Origin: Roseivirga sp. UBA6061
GTDB taxonomy: Bacteria; Bacteroidota; Bacteroidia; Cytophagales; Cyclobacteriaceae
DNA: 21,619 nt
Assembly (NCBI GenBank): GCA_002427745.1
Contig: DIYF01000106.1
Span: 93,651 to 115,269 of the forward strand
Direction of reading: 5' to 3'
The first letter of the stretch is position 1. The number at the start of each line of letters is the position of its first letter. The notes under the pieces are model-generated. The model ran no database searches. It worked only from the letters and a program-made list of their open reading frames with translations, and was not told where the DNA came from. The translations under genes were made by a program, and so were the position numbers. This document shows positions 6,428 to 14,699 of the stretch, in pieces.

Positions 6428-7495
6428 ATGGCGGATAACGCAGGTTTCAAGGGACAGGCAGAACTGCTGCTGCCTTCAGCAGATTTGACTGAAGACATGA
6501 CTTTCTTTACCGGTCTGGGATTCCGGCTGGACCAAATCTATCCTTCAGATGATCCTGCAGTGGCACGCATGTCTGGCTATGGCATGCAAATCCGGCTCGA
6601 CCGTTCAGTAAAAACCACCGCCCCCATACTTCATTTACTGACAGATGAATCACCCGAAAAAGAACTGGTAGCTCCGAATGGCACGGTTATCAGGTTTTTA
6701 CCCGCTACTTACCAGATGCAGATGCCCCTTACCAGGCACATGTTTGAAGTGAGGAGGCTTAGAGACAGTGCCCCCTGGGTGATTGGCAGAGCAGGTATGC
6801 TCTATCGCGATCTGATACCTGATCGTCTTGGAGGAAGTATCATTGCCTCACATATCAGGATTCCGGAGGCGGGCCCTGTGCCTGATATGGTGCATTATCA
6901 TACCATCGGTTTTCAGCTCATCTACTGCTATCGTGGCTGGGTACGTTTGGTCTATGAAGATCAGGGACCTCCGTTCATTTTGAAAGCCGGTGACTGTGTC
7001 ACCCAGCCTCCGGAGATCAGACACCGTGTTCTGGAATCATCTGAAAATCTCGAGGTCATTGAAATAGGTGTTCCGGCTGAACATATGACTACCATAGACC
7101 ACGAAATGGAACTGCCTACTACCAGCTTGCGTCCCGACCGGGAATTTGGCGGGCAGGTTTTTTGCAGACATGAGCTTGAAAAGGCACAATGGACTACCTG
7201 GAAGGCGGATGGGTTTGAAGTGAGAGATACAGGTATTGCCAGGGCTACCAGGGGAGTGGCATCAGTTCAGGTAATTCGGGCTGTGGGAGAGTCGACCCGG
7301 GAACCACAGTTAAACCATAAGGCAGACATCTTGTTTACTTTCGTACTGGAAGGAAACATGACCTTAGAGGCTGAAGAAAAGGAGCAGTCTTTGAGCCCGG
7401 GTGATGCTTTTGTGATTCCGCCTGACTATGTATATAAGTTCACGGGAGTTTCAGAAAATCTTAAGCTTTTGGAAGTAAGTCTTCCGGGAAGTTAA
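6428..7495 (+). CDS. VOC-like plus double-cupin fusion protein
   Basis: The product of about 355 residues joins three beta-rich modules. Residues about 12-65 look like a glyoxalase/VOC half-domain (AELLLPSADLTEDMTFFTGL, then GYGMQIRLDRS). Residues about 140-220 form cupin 1, with H158-x-H160, Q165 in the usual Glu position and H201 as likely metal ligands. Residues about 275-355 form cupin 2, which keeps the fold (LSPGDAFVIPPDYVYKF) but only one His, so it probably has no metal. Numbering is from a TTG at 6422; I prefer the ATG two codons later. Cupins of this layout are often dioxygenases or isomerases of small organic acids, and the substrate is unknown. It lies upstream of the aldolase/transporter unit. 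Confidence 0.8.
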   Translation: MADNAGFKGQAELLLPSADLTEDMTFFTGLGFRLDQIYPSDDPAVARMSGYGMQIRLDRSVKTTAPILHLLTDESPEKELVAPNGTVIRFLPATYQMQMPLTRHMFEVRRLRDSAPWVIGRAGMLYRDLIPDRLGGSIIASHIRIPEAGPVPDMVHYHTIGFQLIYCYRGWVRLVYEDQGPPFILKAGDCVTQPPEIRHRVLESSENLEVIEIGVPAEHMTTIDHEMELPTTSLRPDREFGGQVFCRHELEKAQWTTWKADGFEVRDTGIARATRGVASVQVIRAVGESTREPQLNHKADILFTFVLEGNMTLEAEEKEQSLSPGDAFVIPPDYVYKFTGVSENLKLLEVSLPGS

Positions 7496-7551
7496 ATCAG
7501 CTTTGATGATTTTTATGCTGATTTTAGAATAATTTACTATGTATAAAACCA

Positions 7552-7559
7552 TATTTTTG
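7552..7559 (+). promoter_or_regulatory. -7 element upstream of the 79-aa gene
   Basis: TATTTTTG matches the Bacteroidota -7 consensus TAnnTTTG exactly and would start transcription about 48 nt before the ATG at 7614. The -33 region is only a weak TTTT stretch near 7522. Confidence 0.4.
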
Positions 7560-7613
7560 TAGATTACATAATAAATATCTCTATTTTGTCAGTGTTTATT
7601 ATGGTTTGTAAGT

Positions 7614-7853
7614 ATGCGCGATAGTATCTTTTTGGACAATATTCCATTTGATTCGGAAAGCGACACTATTTCAACGCGTGTCTGGTCTTTTACGAAGGAT
7701 CGTGCCCTCGAAAAGGCTTTGAACCGCATTGACTTCAGAGCAAAACAACTCGGAAGGATTTATAGTATTCTGGAGGAAGTAACATCGGAAACACCTAATC
7801 CTGACGATCCGACTGAGGGCTGGCAGTGCTTTATCAAAGCTCAGCTGCTCTGA
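7614..7853 (+). CDS. Hypothetical 79-aa protein
   Basis: I do not recognise this family. The product is a short soluble protein without signal peptide, membrane segment or cysteine-rich motif (one Cys). Its middle (RALEKALNRIDFRAKQLGRIYSILEEV) should form one or two helices, flanked by acidic segments. Support for coding comes from an isolated frame of unbiased composition, a -7-like element at 7552-7559 and absence of a competing frame; the ATG at 7600-7602 is out of frame and stops at once. It lies between the VOC-cupin gene and the TetR gene, separated from each by more than 100 bp, so it may be a single-gene transcript. Confidence 0.55.
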   Translation: MRDSIFLDNIPFDSESDTISTRVWSFTKDRALEKALNRIDFRAKQLGRIYSILEEVTSETPNPDDPTEGWQCFIKAQLL

Positions 7854-7930
7854 TATCTACCTGATTTTCACCTGTATTTCAGGATGTTTGGTCAAAATTG
7901 TTGAAATTCTTGCTCAGCGAATAAATCGTA

Positions 7931-7961
7931 TTTTGTTATTAGTATAAATGTACTAGATTTG
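7931..7961 (+). promoter_or_regulatory. Bacteroidota promoter for the TetR-aldolase-transporter unit
   Basis: TTTTG at 7931-7935, an 18-nt spacer and TAGATTTG at 7954-7961 match the -33/-7 consensus of Bacteroidota sigma factor promoters well. The predicted transcript would begin near 7967, leaving a leader of about 27 nt before the TTG start of the TetR gene. Confidence 0.6.
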
Positions 7962-7994
7962 ATTCAGGTATTAACCTAATCCTCGGCCAGAGCT

Positions 7995-8624
7995 TTGAAA
8001 AATACTAAGTCAGAAATCCTAAGAACTGCGGTTAATCTTTTTAATCAAAGAGGCTTTTTTAAAGTCACTGTAAAAGAGATAGCCGATGAGATGGGCATCA
8101 GTCCGGGCAATCTTACCTATCACTTCAAGCGAAAAGAAAATCTGCTGGCAGCTATTCAGCAGGAAATTCTCAGTGGTAGCAAGGGCATCATTGTGCCGGA
8201 GGGTCAGGAGATTACACTCAGGCATTTCAGAGATATGTTTGCCCGCTTCTTTGAAATACAAAGCCGTTATGCCTTCTACTTCTCCGAGATTATTTATCTC
8301 CTGGAAGTATATCCGGATATCACCGGTGACTACAGGGAGACTACGGCCACCCGGCTGGTAGATGCCAGAAGACTGGTAGACTACTATGTAGCTACCGGCA
8401 GGCTTTTGCCTGAAGGAGGAGATATCGATCACGATTATCTCATCCACAATCTCTGGATGGTTAATACCTTCTGGACTCTGGGAGGCGCCCTCCTTGACCG
8501 GAATAAACCCGGGAAGAGTTTTGACTCTCCCATTGAATCTCTTTGGAGAATCCTGCTGCCTTATCTTACAGAGAAGGGCCGGCAGGAATATGATAGCCTG
8601 AAAGCCGAAGAAGCAGCTGAATAA
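7995..8624 (+). CDS. TetR/AcrR-family transcriptional regulator
   Basis: The 209-residue protein has a classic TetR N-terminal helix-turn-helix: ILRTAVNLFNQRGFFKVTVKEIADEMGISPGNLTYHFKRKENLL (about residues 8-52, shown here in motif pieces as AVNLFNQRGF, IADEMGISPGNLTYHF). The rest is an all-helical ligand-binding and dimerisation region. The start appears to be TTG at 7995: an in-frame TAA lies at 7977-7979 and the next in-frame ATG would cut into the HTH. The gene leads a unit with the class II aldolase (23-bp gap) and a BASS transporter, so it most likely represses this operon and responds to its substrate. Confidence 0.9.
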   Translation: MKNTKSEILRTAVNLFNQRGFFKVTVKEIADEMGISPGNLTYHFKRKENLLAAIQQEILSGSKGIIVPEGQEITLRHFRDMFARFFEIQSRYAFYFSEIIYLLEVYPDITGDYRETTATRLVDARRLVDYYVATGRLLPEGGDIDHDYLIHNLWMVNTFWTLGGALLDRNKPGKSFDSPIESLWRILLPYLTEKGRQEYDSLKAEEAAE

Positions 8625-8647
8625 AACAGAATACTAATAACTACCCT

Positions 8648-9439
8648 ATGGCCGTACCGAACCCACCACTGGATATGCTTCCTGCCAACCTCCCCTTACC
8701 TCAACGGTTTGAGACTGCGGAGGAGGAAAGAACTTATTTAAAGAAGAAGCTCAGTGGAGCATTCAGAATTTTTGGAAAGTTTGGTTTTTCTGAAGGCGTG
8801 GCCGGTCATATTACAGTTCGGGACCCTGAATTGAAAGATCACTTCTGGGTGAATCCCTTTGGTGTTTCTTTCAACCAGATGAGACCGGAACTTCTGTTGC
8901 TGGTCAATCATGAAGGAGAGGTAGTTGAGGGGAATTTGCCTGTTAACCGCGCTGCTTTTGCAATTCACTCTCAGGTGCATGCAGCCCGTCCGGATGTGAT
9001 AGCCGCTGCGCATTCACATTCTGTGTACGGAAAGTCTTTTTCTACCCTGGGACAAAAGCTGGCACCTATCACCCAGGATGTATGTGCCTTTTATGAAGAT
9101 CATGCCTTGTTTAATGATTATACAGGTATTGTGAATGAGCTGGAGGAAGGGAAAAGAATTGCTGAGAGTCTGGGGGATGGCAAGGCCGCAATTCTTCAGA
9201 ATCACGGATTGCTCACAGTCGGGCACTCCATAGATGAGGCCGCCTGGTGGTTTATCACCATGGAACGGAGTTGTCAGGCACAGTTGCTGGCTATGCAGAC
9301 CGGCAAACCCATGATTGAAATCAGTCACGAGGTGGCTATGAAGACACGTGCTGAGTTGGGGTTTCCGCTGGCAGGTTACTTTCAGTTTCAGCCTCTATGG
9401 CAGGATATTGCTGCTGAACTCGACTTCGTCAGGGTTTAG
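8648..9439 (+). CDS. Class II aldolase/adducin-family protein
   Basis: The 263-residue product has the class II aldolase/adducin fold. The zinc ligands are visible as AAHSHSVYGKSFS (H-x-H) and the distal LQNHGLLTVG; the substrate-phosphate/N-terminal region reads FSEGVAGHITVRDPE and WVNPFGVSFNQM. Members cleave or epimerise small phosphosugars (fuculose-1-P aldolase, ribulose-5-P 4-epimerase), but this longer subgroup also includes adducin-like proteins and, in the aminocoumarin pathway, the non-haem iron oxygenase CloR; the reaction here is therefore open. The acidic residue used as base by true aldolases is not obvious. It sits between TetR (23 bp) and a BASS transporter (39 bp), which suggests metabolism of an imported organic acid. 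Confidence 0.85.
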   Translation: MAVPNPPLDMLPANLPLPQRFETAEEERTYLKKKLSGAFRIFGKFGFSEGVAGHITVRDPELKDHFWVNPFGVSFNQMRPELLLLVNHEGEVVEGNLPVNRAAFAIHSQVHAARPDVIAAAHSHSVYGKSFSTLGQKLAPITQDVCAFYEDHALFNDYTGIVNELEEGKRIAESLGDGKAAILQNHGLLTVGHSIDEAAWWFITMERSCQAQLLAMQTGKPMIEISHEVAMKTRAELGFPLAGYFQFQPLWQDIAAELDFVRV

Positions 9440-9478
9440 CTGACGTATAGAAATTCGGTTAATTCATATTGATTACCC

Positions 9479-10348
9479 ATGGACAATCTCAGTGCGCTTA
9501 TAGTGGCCATTGCGCTTATGTGTATCATGTTTGGTATGGGACTGTCCCTTACCATAGATGATTTCAGACGTATTGTCAGGGAGCCCAAGGCGGTAATCAT
9601 AGGATTGACAAACCAGTTACTGTTTTTGCCTTTGATTGGTTTTGCCCTGGTCACCCTACTGAATCCGAGTCCTGCCGTGGCCATCGGTATCATGATCCTG
9701 GTAGCCTGTCCCGGAGGTGCTACTTCCAACCTGATTTCTCACCTGGCCAAAGGTGATACAGCCCTTTCTGTGACACTGACGGCCGTGGCCAGCCTCATTA
9801 CCATCATCTCTATTCCGCTGATTATTCAGTTTGCCCTGGCAGAATTTCAGGGAGATGAGCGGGAGGTACACCTGAATGTGTTACAGACCATAGGGCAGTT
9901 GTTGATGATTGTAGTGTTGCCGGTTCTTGCCGGTATGGTAATGCGGGCAAAAGCCACGGCTTTTGCCCTGAAAATGGATAAGCCGGTACGCATTGCTTCA
10001 GGTGTATTGCTTGCCCTGATCACCCTGGCACTGATTATTAAAGAGCGTTCGAACATTATACCCTATTTGCAACAGGCAGGTCTGCCTACCGTTTTGCTTT
10101 GCCTTGTTACGATGGCCCTGGGCTTCTTTTCAGCGCGTTTCTTCAGGCTTAAAATCCGGCAGGCCATCAGCATTTCTATTGAATCAGGCATACAAAACTC
10201 TGCACTGGCCATTACCATTGCTACCGTAACCCTCAACGATACTTCCTTTGGTATTGCGGCAGCCATTTACACACTGATCATGTATTCAGCTGCTTTTGTA
10301 GCGATTCTCTATGGAAGAAAAGCGATCGGGGCCGGTAGTGATTCCTGA
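9479..10348 (+). CDS. Bile acid:sodium symporter (BASS) family transporter
   Basis: The 289-residue integral membrane protein has about eight to nine hydrophobic spans and the BASS/ASBT signature: LVACPGGATSNLISHLAKGD with following LSVTLTAVASL corresponds to the crossing discontinuous helix of the sodium-binding region, and the second repeat half carries SGIQNSALAITIATV. Family members carry bile acids, but in bacteria more often 2-oxo acids, pantoate, pantothenate-like compounds or other organic anions with sodium. Given the co-transcribed aldolase, the substrate may be a small carboxylate; bile acids are unlikely. The stop is only 8 bp from the stop of the convergent PD40 gene. Confidence 0.88.
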   Translation: MDNLSALIVAIALMCIMFGMGLSLTIDDFRRIVREPKAVIIGLTNQLLFLPLIGFALVTLLNPSPAVAIGIMILVACPGGATSNLISHLAKGDTALSVTLTAVASLITIISIPLIIQFALAEFQGDEREVHLNVLQTIGQLLMIVVLPVLAGMVMRAKATAFALKMDKPVRIASGVLLALITLALIIKERSNIIPYLQQAGLPTVLLCLVTMALGFFSARFFRLKIRQAISISIESGIQNSALAITIATVTLNDTSFGIAAAIYTLIMYSAAFVAILYGRKAIGAGSDS

Positions 10349-10355
10349 GGTCTGA

Positions 10356-11576
10356 CTATTGGGCTATCAGCTCAATATGAACTGAGGTCTTGTTGCCGTA
10401 GCTGTCCTGAGCCCTTATGGAAAGCGTTAATGATGATGTCTGTTTGAGGCTACCGCTGACAATCAACTGATCGGGATCAAAATCAATGTCTTCCGGCAGA
10501 GGTCTGCCATCTGCCAGAGTTGCGGTGTACTTCAACATCGGGTCGTCCACATCTTTGAACAGATCAACCGGCAACTGGGTGCTGAACTGCTCTCTATTAA
10601 TCTGAAAAGTGTTGACAGGATTAAAGAGATAGGGCTTGAATATCTCTTCCGTATTCACCCAATAGATATCGGACTCATACGCTGTCTTGCTGCCGTTTTG
10701 CTCTATACTCATGCGGCTGAAGAACAGGTAGCGATTGTCTGGCGAGACAAACGGTCGTTGCTCTATTTCCGGACCATTGACCACATCAGAGAGTCTTTCC
10801 GGTGTGGTCCAGTTACCCTTGCTTGTACGGTAGCTGATGTACAGGTCATGTTTGGTCTGAAACTCATTTTTCCAGGCCTGAATAATAATGTAGTCTTCGT
10901 TTGGTGAAAGGTAGAGTCCATCTTCATCAGCTTCTGAATTCAGGGCATAAACCCGCTCTGGCTGGTTGTAATTGTCAATTCCGGAGGTTCGGTAAATATC
11001 TCCGCAACACTGCCGGGTATCATCGCGGTTGGAGGTGAAATACAGGGTGCCATCCAGGGTTTTGCCATGCCCGGCTTCGCGTTTGTCAGAGTTGACCGCT
11101 TCATTTAGCTGACGGCAATTGGTGATTTTACCTGAGCTGTAAATCCCCATCCAAAGATCATTCTCTCCTCCGTCTACAGACCGGGTATAATAGAACTCGC
11201 GTCCCTTAGGACCGAACATGGGAAGAGAAGTGTTGATATTATCGGGTAGTAATTTGCTGTTAGGGCCCGTCCAGATACCATTTTTTCGGGTAAGAAACTG
11301 GATGTTCGTCTGGGTAGGGTCACTTTCATGAGCAATACCAAAGGCAATAACATTGCCATCGGCTGACATGGTGAAACCCATATCGAAACGGCCGGAAACA
11401 GAGACAATGCCCGGTGCAAATACTCTGGGAGTATCTCCGGGAGGAATCTGATCCAGGTAATCCAGTGTATTACCATCGCGTCCTGGATTTAAAGAACAGC
11501 TTGCTACCAATAGTATTAGCACCAGAAAGGTGATATGGTGAGATAGTTTATGAGTCAGCTTCATGTGTTTTTTCAA
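10356..11576 (-). CDS. PD40 beta-propeller lipoprotein with cadherin-like C-terminus
   Basis: The 406-residue product has a lipoprotein signal ending LILLVASC. Residues about 55-320 hold repeated PD40/TolB-like blades: MSADGNVIAFGIA, LYFTSNRDDTRQCCGDIYRT, LYLSPNEDYIIIQAW, VSPDNRYLFFSRM. The C-terminal 80 residues (KDVDDPMLKYTATLADGRPL, then PEDIDFDPDQLIVSG) match the CADG/He_PIG-type cadherin-like Ig fold. Such proteins are surface or periplasmic binding proteins in Bacteroidota; the partner is unknown. The start overlaps the PP2C gene by up to 29 bp; a second in-frame Met five residues in would reduce this to about 17 bp, so translational coupling is likely either way. Confidence 0.8.
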   Translation of the reverse strand: MKKHMKLTHKLSHHITFLVLILLVASCSLNPGRDGNTLDYLDQIPPGDTPRVFAPGIVSVSGRFDMGFTMSADGNVIAFGIAHESDPTQTNIQFLTRKNGIWTGPNSKLLPDNINTSLPMFGPKGREFYYTRSVDGGENDLWMGIYSSGKITNCRQLNEAVNSDKREAGHGKTLDGTLYFTSNRDDTRQCCGDIYRTSGIDNYNQPERVYALNSEADEDGLYLSPNEDYIIIQAWKNEFQTKHDLYISYRTSKGNWTTPERLSDVVNGPEIEQRPFVSPDNRYLFFSRMSIEQNGSKTAYESDIYWVNTEEIFKPYLFNPVNTFQINREQFSTQLPVDLFKDVDDPMLKYTATLADGRPLPEDIDFDPDQLIVSGSLKQTSSLTLSIRAQDSYGNKTSVHIELIAQ

Positions 11577-12312
11577 TGGCCATCACCCTTACAATGGCCA
11601 GGTCATCTGTGACCTCATACTGCCATTGATGTTGAATGATGTTCATTTTACGTTCAAGAAAGTTATTGTGTTCTGATAGTTGGTCATTGATCAGAAGAAA
11701 ATCTATGATTTCAGCTTCACTTTTTTGTCTTTGGGGTTTTTTAAAGCTTCTGAAGCTAAATATGCCGTCTGTACAAATACTGAGGTTTGTAAAATGGTGC
11801 AGGCTGATTCTCTGTGTTTGTATTGCAAACCACTCTTCGAAATTTTTACCCAGATGGTAGGCCAGATAATCCGGTCGTTCTCCCTGTTCAAAGGCAATGA
11901 TACGTCCATCATGACATATCAGCCCGTCACCAATGGTGATGATTTCAGCCTGGTAGTATTTTTCATCTGTAATGGCTAAAACCAGGGTAGAGAGCAGTTC
12001 ATGAGTATCCAGACCGAGCTGGTTTTTGATGTGCTTTACTTTTTCGAAGAGCAGGTGCAGTACCTGTTTCAACTGAGCTTTAAGGGAAGTGTTTGTTGGT
12101 GTCAGGAAGTCCTGGTAATAAAGCTGCTGACTGATCTGGCGAAGGGTTTTTCCGAAGAGCATAGAGACAAAAGCAGATTCTGTTCCCATGGTACAGCCAT
12201 CCAGTACGGCTATCAGTTGTCGATTAGTGCCAATAGGGGAGCTTACCCAAAAATCTTCACAATAGTTGGTGTGAAAGTGTCCTATTCGGAGAGTAGCAAA
12301 GGTTTTGATCAT
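11548..12312 (-). CDS. PP2C-like protein phosphatase
   Basis: The 254-residue product follows the PP2C order: E19-D20 near the N-terminus, VLDGCTMG (D38-G39), a helix with ELLSTLVLAI, ITIGDGLI (G128-D129), LSICTDGIF (D182-G183) and VTDDLAIVRV (D236-D237). These acidic residues coordinate two Mn2+/Mg2+ ions, so it is probably an active Ser/Thr phosphatase. The N-terminal Arg and several Gly residues of canonical motifs are altered, which points to a divergent branch. It is cytoplasmic (no signal). It lies 90 bp downstream of the polyphosphate glucokinase gene and overlaps the PD40 lipoprotein gene. The kinase partner is not in the window. Confidence 0.75.
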   Translation of the reverse strand: MIKTFATLRIGHFHTNYCEDFWVSSPIGTNRQLIAVLDGCTMGTESAFVSMLFGKTLRQISQQLYYQDFLTPTNTSLKAQLKQVLHLLFEKVKHIKNQLGLDTHELLSTLVLAITDEKYYQAEIITIGDGLICHDGRIIAFEQGERPDYLAYHLGKNFEEWFAIQTQRISLHHFTNLSICTDGIFSFRSFKKPQRQKSEAEIIDFLLINDQLSEHNNFLERKMNIIQHQWQYEVTDDLAIVRVMAIEKTHEADS

Positions 12313-12402
12313 TCATAAGGCCTGCCGGCTAAGTGAGAAAATGACTGGCGGGTGCCAGGCTCTATTCTAAACAGGCCAAATGAGATATTCCCTTAGCCTG
12401 GT

Positions 12403-13152
12403 TTATTTATGATGCTCAGCGGCATGCATGGCAGCCCCTATAATCCCGGCATGATTGAGCTTTTCTGAAACCGAGATAGGAGTGTCAATGGTAATGCTTT
12501 TTCTGAACTTGTGAATTTTTTTGCTGAGTCCGCCACCAATGATAATATGATCAGGAGTGAAGATTCTTTCAATGTGATGCAGGAAGAAATCAAATCGGGA
12601 ACCCCATTCTTCGTAGGAAAGGTCTTCTTTCTTTCTGGCAGAGTCAGCTGCCCAAAACTCGATAGGCTCTTCGTTTTTGCCAAACATACGGCCTAACTCG
12701 AAATTAGGGATAAGCTGGCCATCATAGAAGGCACCACTACCCAGACCGGTTCCGATCGTAATCATCAACACCAGCCCATCTTTGTGATGAACGCCCACTC
12801 CAAAGCGCATTTCGGCAAGTCCGGCTGCATCTGCGTCATTCACGATAAAAAAACGCTCGTCATCGCAGTAATTGCTGAAGAGATCATCGATTTGTACGCC
12901 TTTCCATGAAGGATCAAGGTTAGAACTGAATTTGGCTTTGCCTTCCACAACCACTGAAGGGAAGGTACAGCCAATGGTGTCTTCCCATTCAAAATGATGT
13001 TTAATCTCTCTGATTACTTTGGCAATAGCCTTTGGGGTGGCAGGTTTAGGAGTGGGGATTCTGAACCTTTCAGAAACCAGCCTTCCCTCAATAGTATCTA
13101 CAACAGCCCCCTTGATACCGGAGCCACCAATGTCAATTCCCAGAACTTCCAT
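12403..13152 (-). CDS. ppgK: ROK-family polyphosphate glucokinase
   Basis: The 249-residue cytoplasmic protein has the ROK kinase plan: phosphate-binding [16 protein letters not shown] (D7, G9, G10), catalytic [10 protein letters not shown] (D106 as base) and second phosphate loop [11 protein letters not shown]. The segment NLDPSWKG (78-85) and the lack of the ROK zinc cluster CxCGxxGCxE are features of the polyphosphate--glucose phosphotransferase branch rather than ordinary ROK glucokinases. It should phosphorylate glucose using polyphosphate and perhaps ATP. The glucose-contact loop reads PNFELG. A PP2C gene follows after 90 bp. The exact phosphate donor cannot be settled from sequence. 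Confidence 0.82.
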   Translation of the reverse strand: MEVLGIDIGGSGIKGAVVDTIEGRLVSERFRIPTPKPATPKAIAKVIREIKHHFEWEDTIGCTFPSVVVEGKAKFSSNLDPSWKGVQIDDLFSNYCDDERFFIVNDADAAGLAEMRFGVGVHHKDGLVLMITIGTGLGSGAFYDGQLIPNFELGRMFGKNEEPIEFWAADSARKKEDLSYEEWGSRFDFFLHHIERIFTPDHIIIGGGLSKKIHKFRKSITIDTPISVSEKLNHAGIIGAAMHAAEHHK

Positions 13153-13306
13153 ACGCGCGTTTCAATAAAGGCTGTGAAGATATTGATTATCAGGGGAGTG
13201 GGCAAGTCGAATATCGAAGAGCTACATCAATGGGTAATAATGAGGGTATTTGGGGTAATGGAGTGCCAGATGATAGGTTTTGGGAAGGACAGAATATTCA
13301 AAGTAC

Positions 13307-13699
13307 TCAGGCCGGGGTATTCTTACCGGTATAAGTTTTATGAGTGGCTAGACAGAGCACTGATACGCTGATCAGTCCCAGTACACCCGGTAGCATTAAG
13401 TTTACTATGTTGATGGCTATGATGAATATCAGCATGAGAAGATTCCCGGTTTCACAAAGTCGGAATGCCAGGGTGTTATGCGGATTTATTCTAAACAAAA
13501 AGTTTATCAGGCTGATAAAGATCATCGCCAGGCCTGAGCCCAGAAACCAAAGCAGGCTGATGCTGAAGCCGGAAAAAGTGCTGAAGCCGAAAATGATATG
13601 TATCACACCTATCATGATCAGTACCCAGCTAAAAGCGATATGCAGTAATCTCATCGTTCTTGTTTTGCTGCAAGAAAATGAGGGGGTGGCAGAGTTCAT
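13307..13699 (-). CDS. Small four-helix membrane protein of unknown function
   Basis: The 130-residue product has about four hydrophobic segments: near residues 18-40 (LLHIAFSWVLIMIGVIHIIF), 45-68, 78-102 and 103-122, with short loops and a charged tail (HKTYTGKNTPA). I recognise no family. The first ATG forms a 4-bp ATGA overlap with the AraC-family gene, arguing for coupling; a second Met at residue 16 (13654) is a credible alternative because it begins the first membrane helix directly. It presumably works with, or under, the regulator upstream. Confidence 0.65.
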   Translation of the reverse strand: MNSATPSFSCSKTRTMRLLHIAFSWVLIMIGVIHIIFGFSTFSGFSISLLWFLGSGLAMIFISLINFLFRINPHNTLAFRLCETGNLLMLIFIIAINIVNLMLPGVLGLISVSVLCLATHKTYTGKNTPA

Positions 13700-14514
13700 T
13701 GTAAAAAATCGACACCCTGCAATGTATAGTGTCCTGAGAATCTGTCGTTTTTTGCCAGATACTGTGTTGGCGTCTGGCCGGTGAACCTCTGAAAGTCATG
13801 GCACAGATGTGACTGATCATGATAGCCACAGCTGACAACCAGGTGCATCCAGTCGGTTGGTGCCGCTTTAACCTGTGACAGGAGTTTGTTGATTCTCATG
13901 ATGTCAAATAATTTCTTGGGAGTTGTTCCTATTTCGTGTTTGTAGAGCCTTTCCAGGTGTTTTATGCTCACTTTCAGGTCCCTGCATAGTTGACGCACCG
14001 TCACAGCTTCAGGGCAGGATCGTGCGCGCGCAAGACTTTCGCGGATAAGCGCATTGGGGGCTTTCACAGTCTGGAGTTTTTTCAGGAGAAACTCCTCCAG
14101 GAGCGTGAACCTATTCGAGGGAATGACTTCAGATCTGAGCTGATCAAACAGGCTTTCTCCCACCAGCATCTCAATAGGCACAATCTCATTTCTAAAAGGG
14201 AGCATGGCTGATTGAACGAAGTGGTAGATGCCTTCAGGCTTGAATGAGATGCCCAGCAAATCAATATCACCAGACTGCTCTATAATAGCCGGTTGATCAA
14301 ACTGAGGTTTGATTGCCCCGTTTGTCGCTGCTGTCGTTATTTTGTCCTCCGAGACCCGGCCAAAGGCTGTGCCGAAATTGATAATTACCTCCGGGTTACC
14401 GTCCGGTATATCCCGCGAGCGAATGTGGCGGTTACCAACCTTACCGGTCATAGACCAGTAATGTCGAATGTAATCTCTCAGTGGAGGGGCAACAGGATAC
14501 CTTTTAATTAGCAT
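13696..14514 (-). CDS. AraC-family transcriptional regulator (DUF6597-type N-domain)
   Basis: The 272-residue protein has an N-terminal ligand-type domain beginning LIKRYPVAPPLRDYIRHYWS and GNPEVIINFG, typical of the DUF6597 group, and a C-terminal AraC/XylS double HTH: TVRQLCRDLKVSIKHLERLY with TPKKLFDIMRINKLL and the second HTH HLVVSCGYHDQSHLCHDFQ followed by FTGQTPTQY. It binds DNA as an activator or repressor. It is divergent from the M50 protease gene across about 185 bp, which holds a pair of GCCGGTT direct repeats, and it overlaps a small membrane protein gene downstream by 4 bp; either may be its target. Confidence 0.9.
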   Translation of the reverse strand: MLIKRYPVAPPLRDYIRHYWSMTGKVGNRHIRSRDIPDGNPEVIINFGTAFGRVSEDKITTAATNGAIKPQFDQPAIIEQSGDIDLLGISFKPEGIYHFVQSAMLPFRNEIVPIEMLVGESLFDQLRSEVIPSNRFTLLEEFLLKKLQTVKAPNALIRESLARARSCPEAVTVRQLCRDLKVSIKHLERLYKHEIGTTPKKLFDIMRINKLLSQVKAAPTDWMHLVVSCGYHDQSHLCHDFQRFTGQTPTQYLAKNDRFSGHYTLQGVDFLQ

Positions 14515-14573
14515 GAGAAAAAAGGTTTTCGAATGAGTTTACGGTGCGCATTGAGAAAGGGTATAGCAGGCCG

Positions 14574-14592
14574 GCCGGTTTGTTTGCCGGTT
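14574..14592. promoter_or_regulatory. Direct repeats GCCGGTT between AraC and M50 genes
   Basis: Two identical 7-mers, GCCGGTT at 14574-14580 and 14586-14592, lie 12 bp apart start to start in the divergent intergenic region. Tandem half-sites about one helix turn apart suit AraC-type regulators, whose two HTHs contact neighbouring major grooves. Chance in a GC-rich patch is possible. Confidence 0.3.
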
Positions 14593-14699
14593 GATTCCTC
14601 TTGCTCTCTTTTAAGCTAATGGATAAGTAAATCGGGTATTTGTGTTTTGATTTCAACCAGGAATACCTGTTTTTAGAGGTGCTCAGTGAAAAGAAATTT

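Noticed and set aside
12319..12377. GGCCTG...CAGGCC pair between ppgK and PP2C
   Set aside because: Arms of 6 bp separated by about 47 nt, with no T-run in the minus direction; not enough for a terminator or operator call.
12994..13371. 125-codon plus-strand frame spanning the ppgK 5' end and the following gap
   Set aside because: It overlaps the ppgK N-terminus antisense and the translation lacks any recognisable pattern. The gap 13153-13306 itself shows nothing I can assign.
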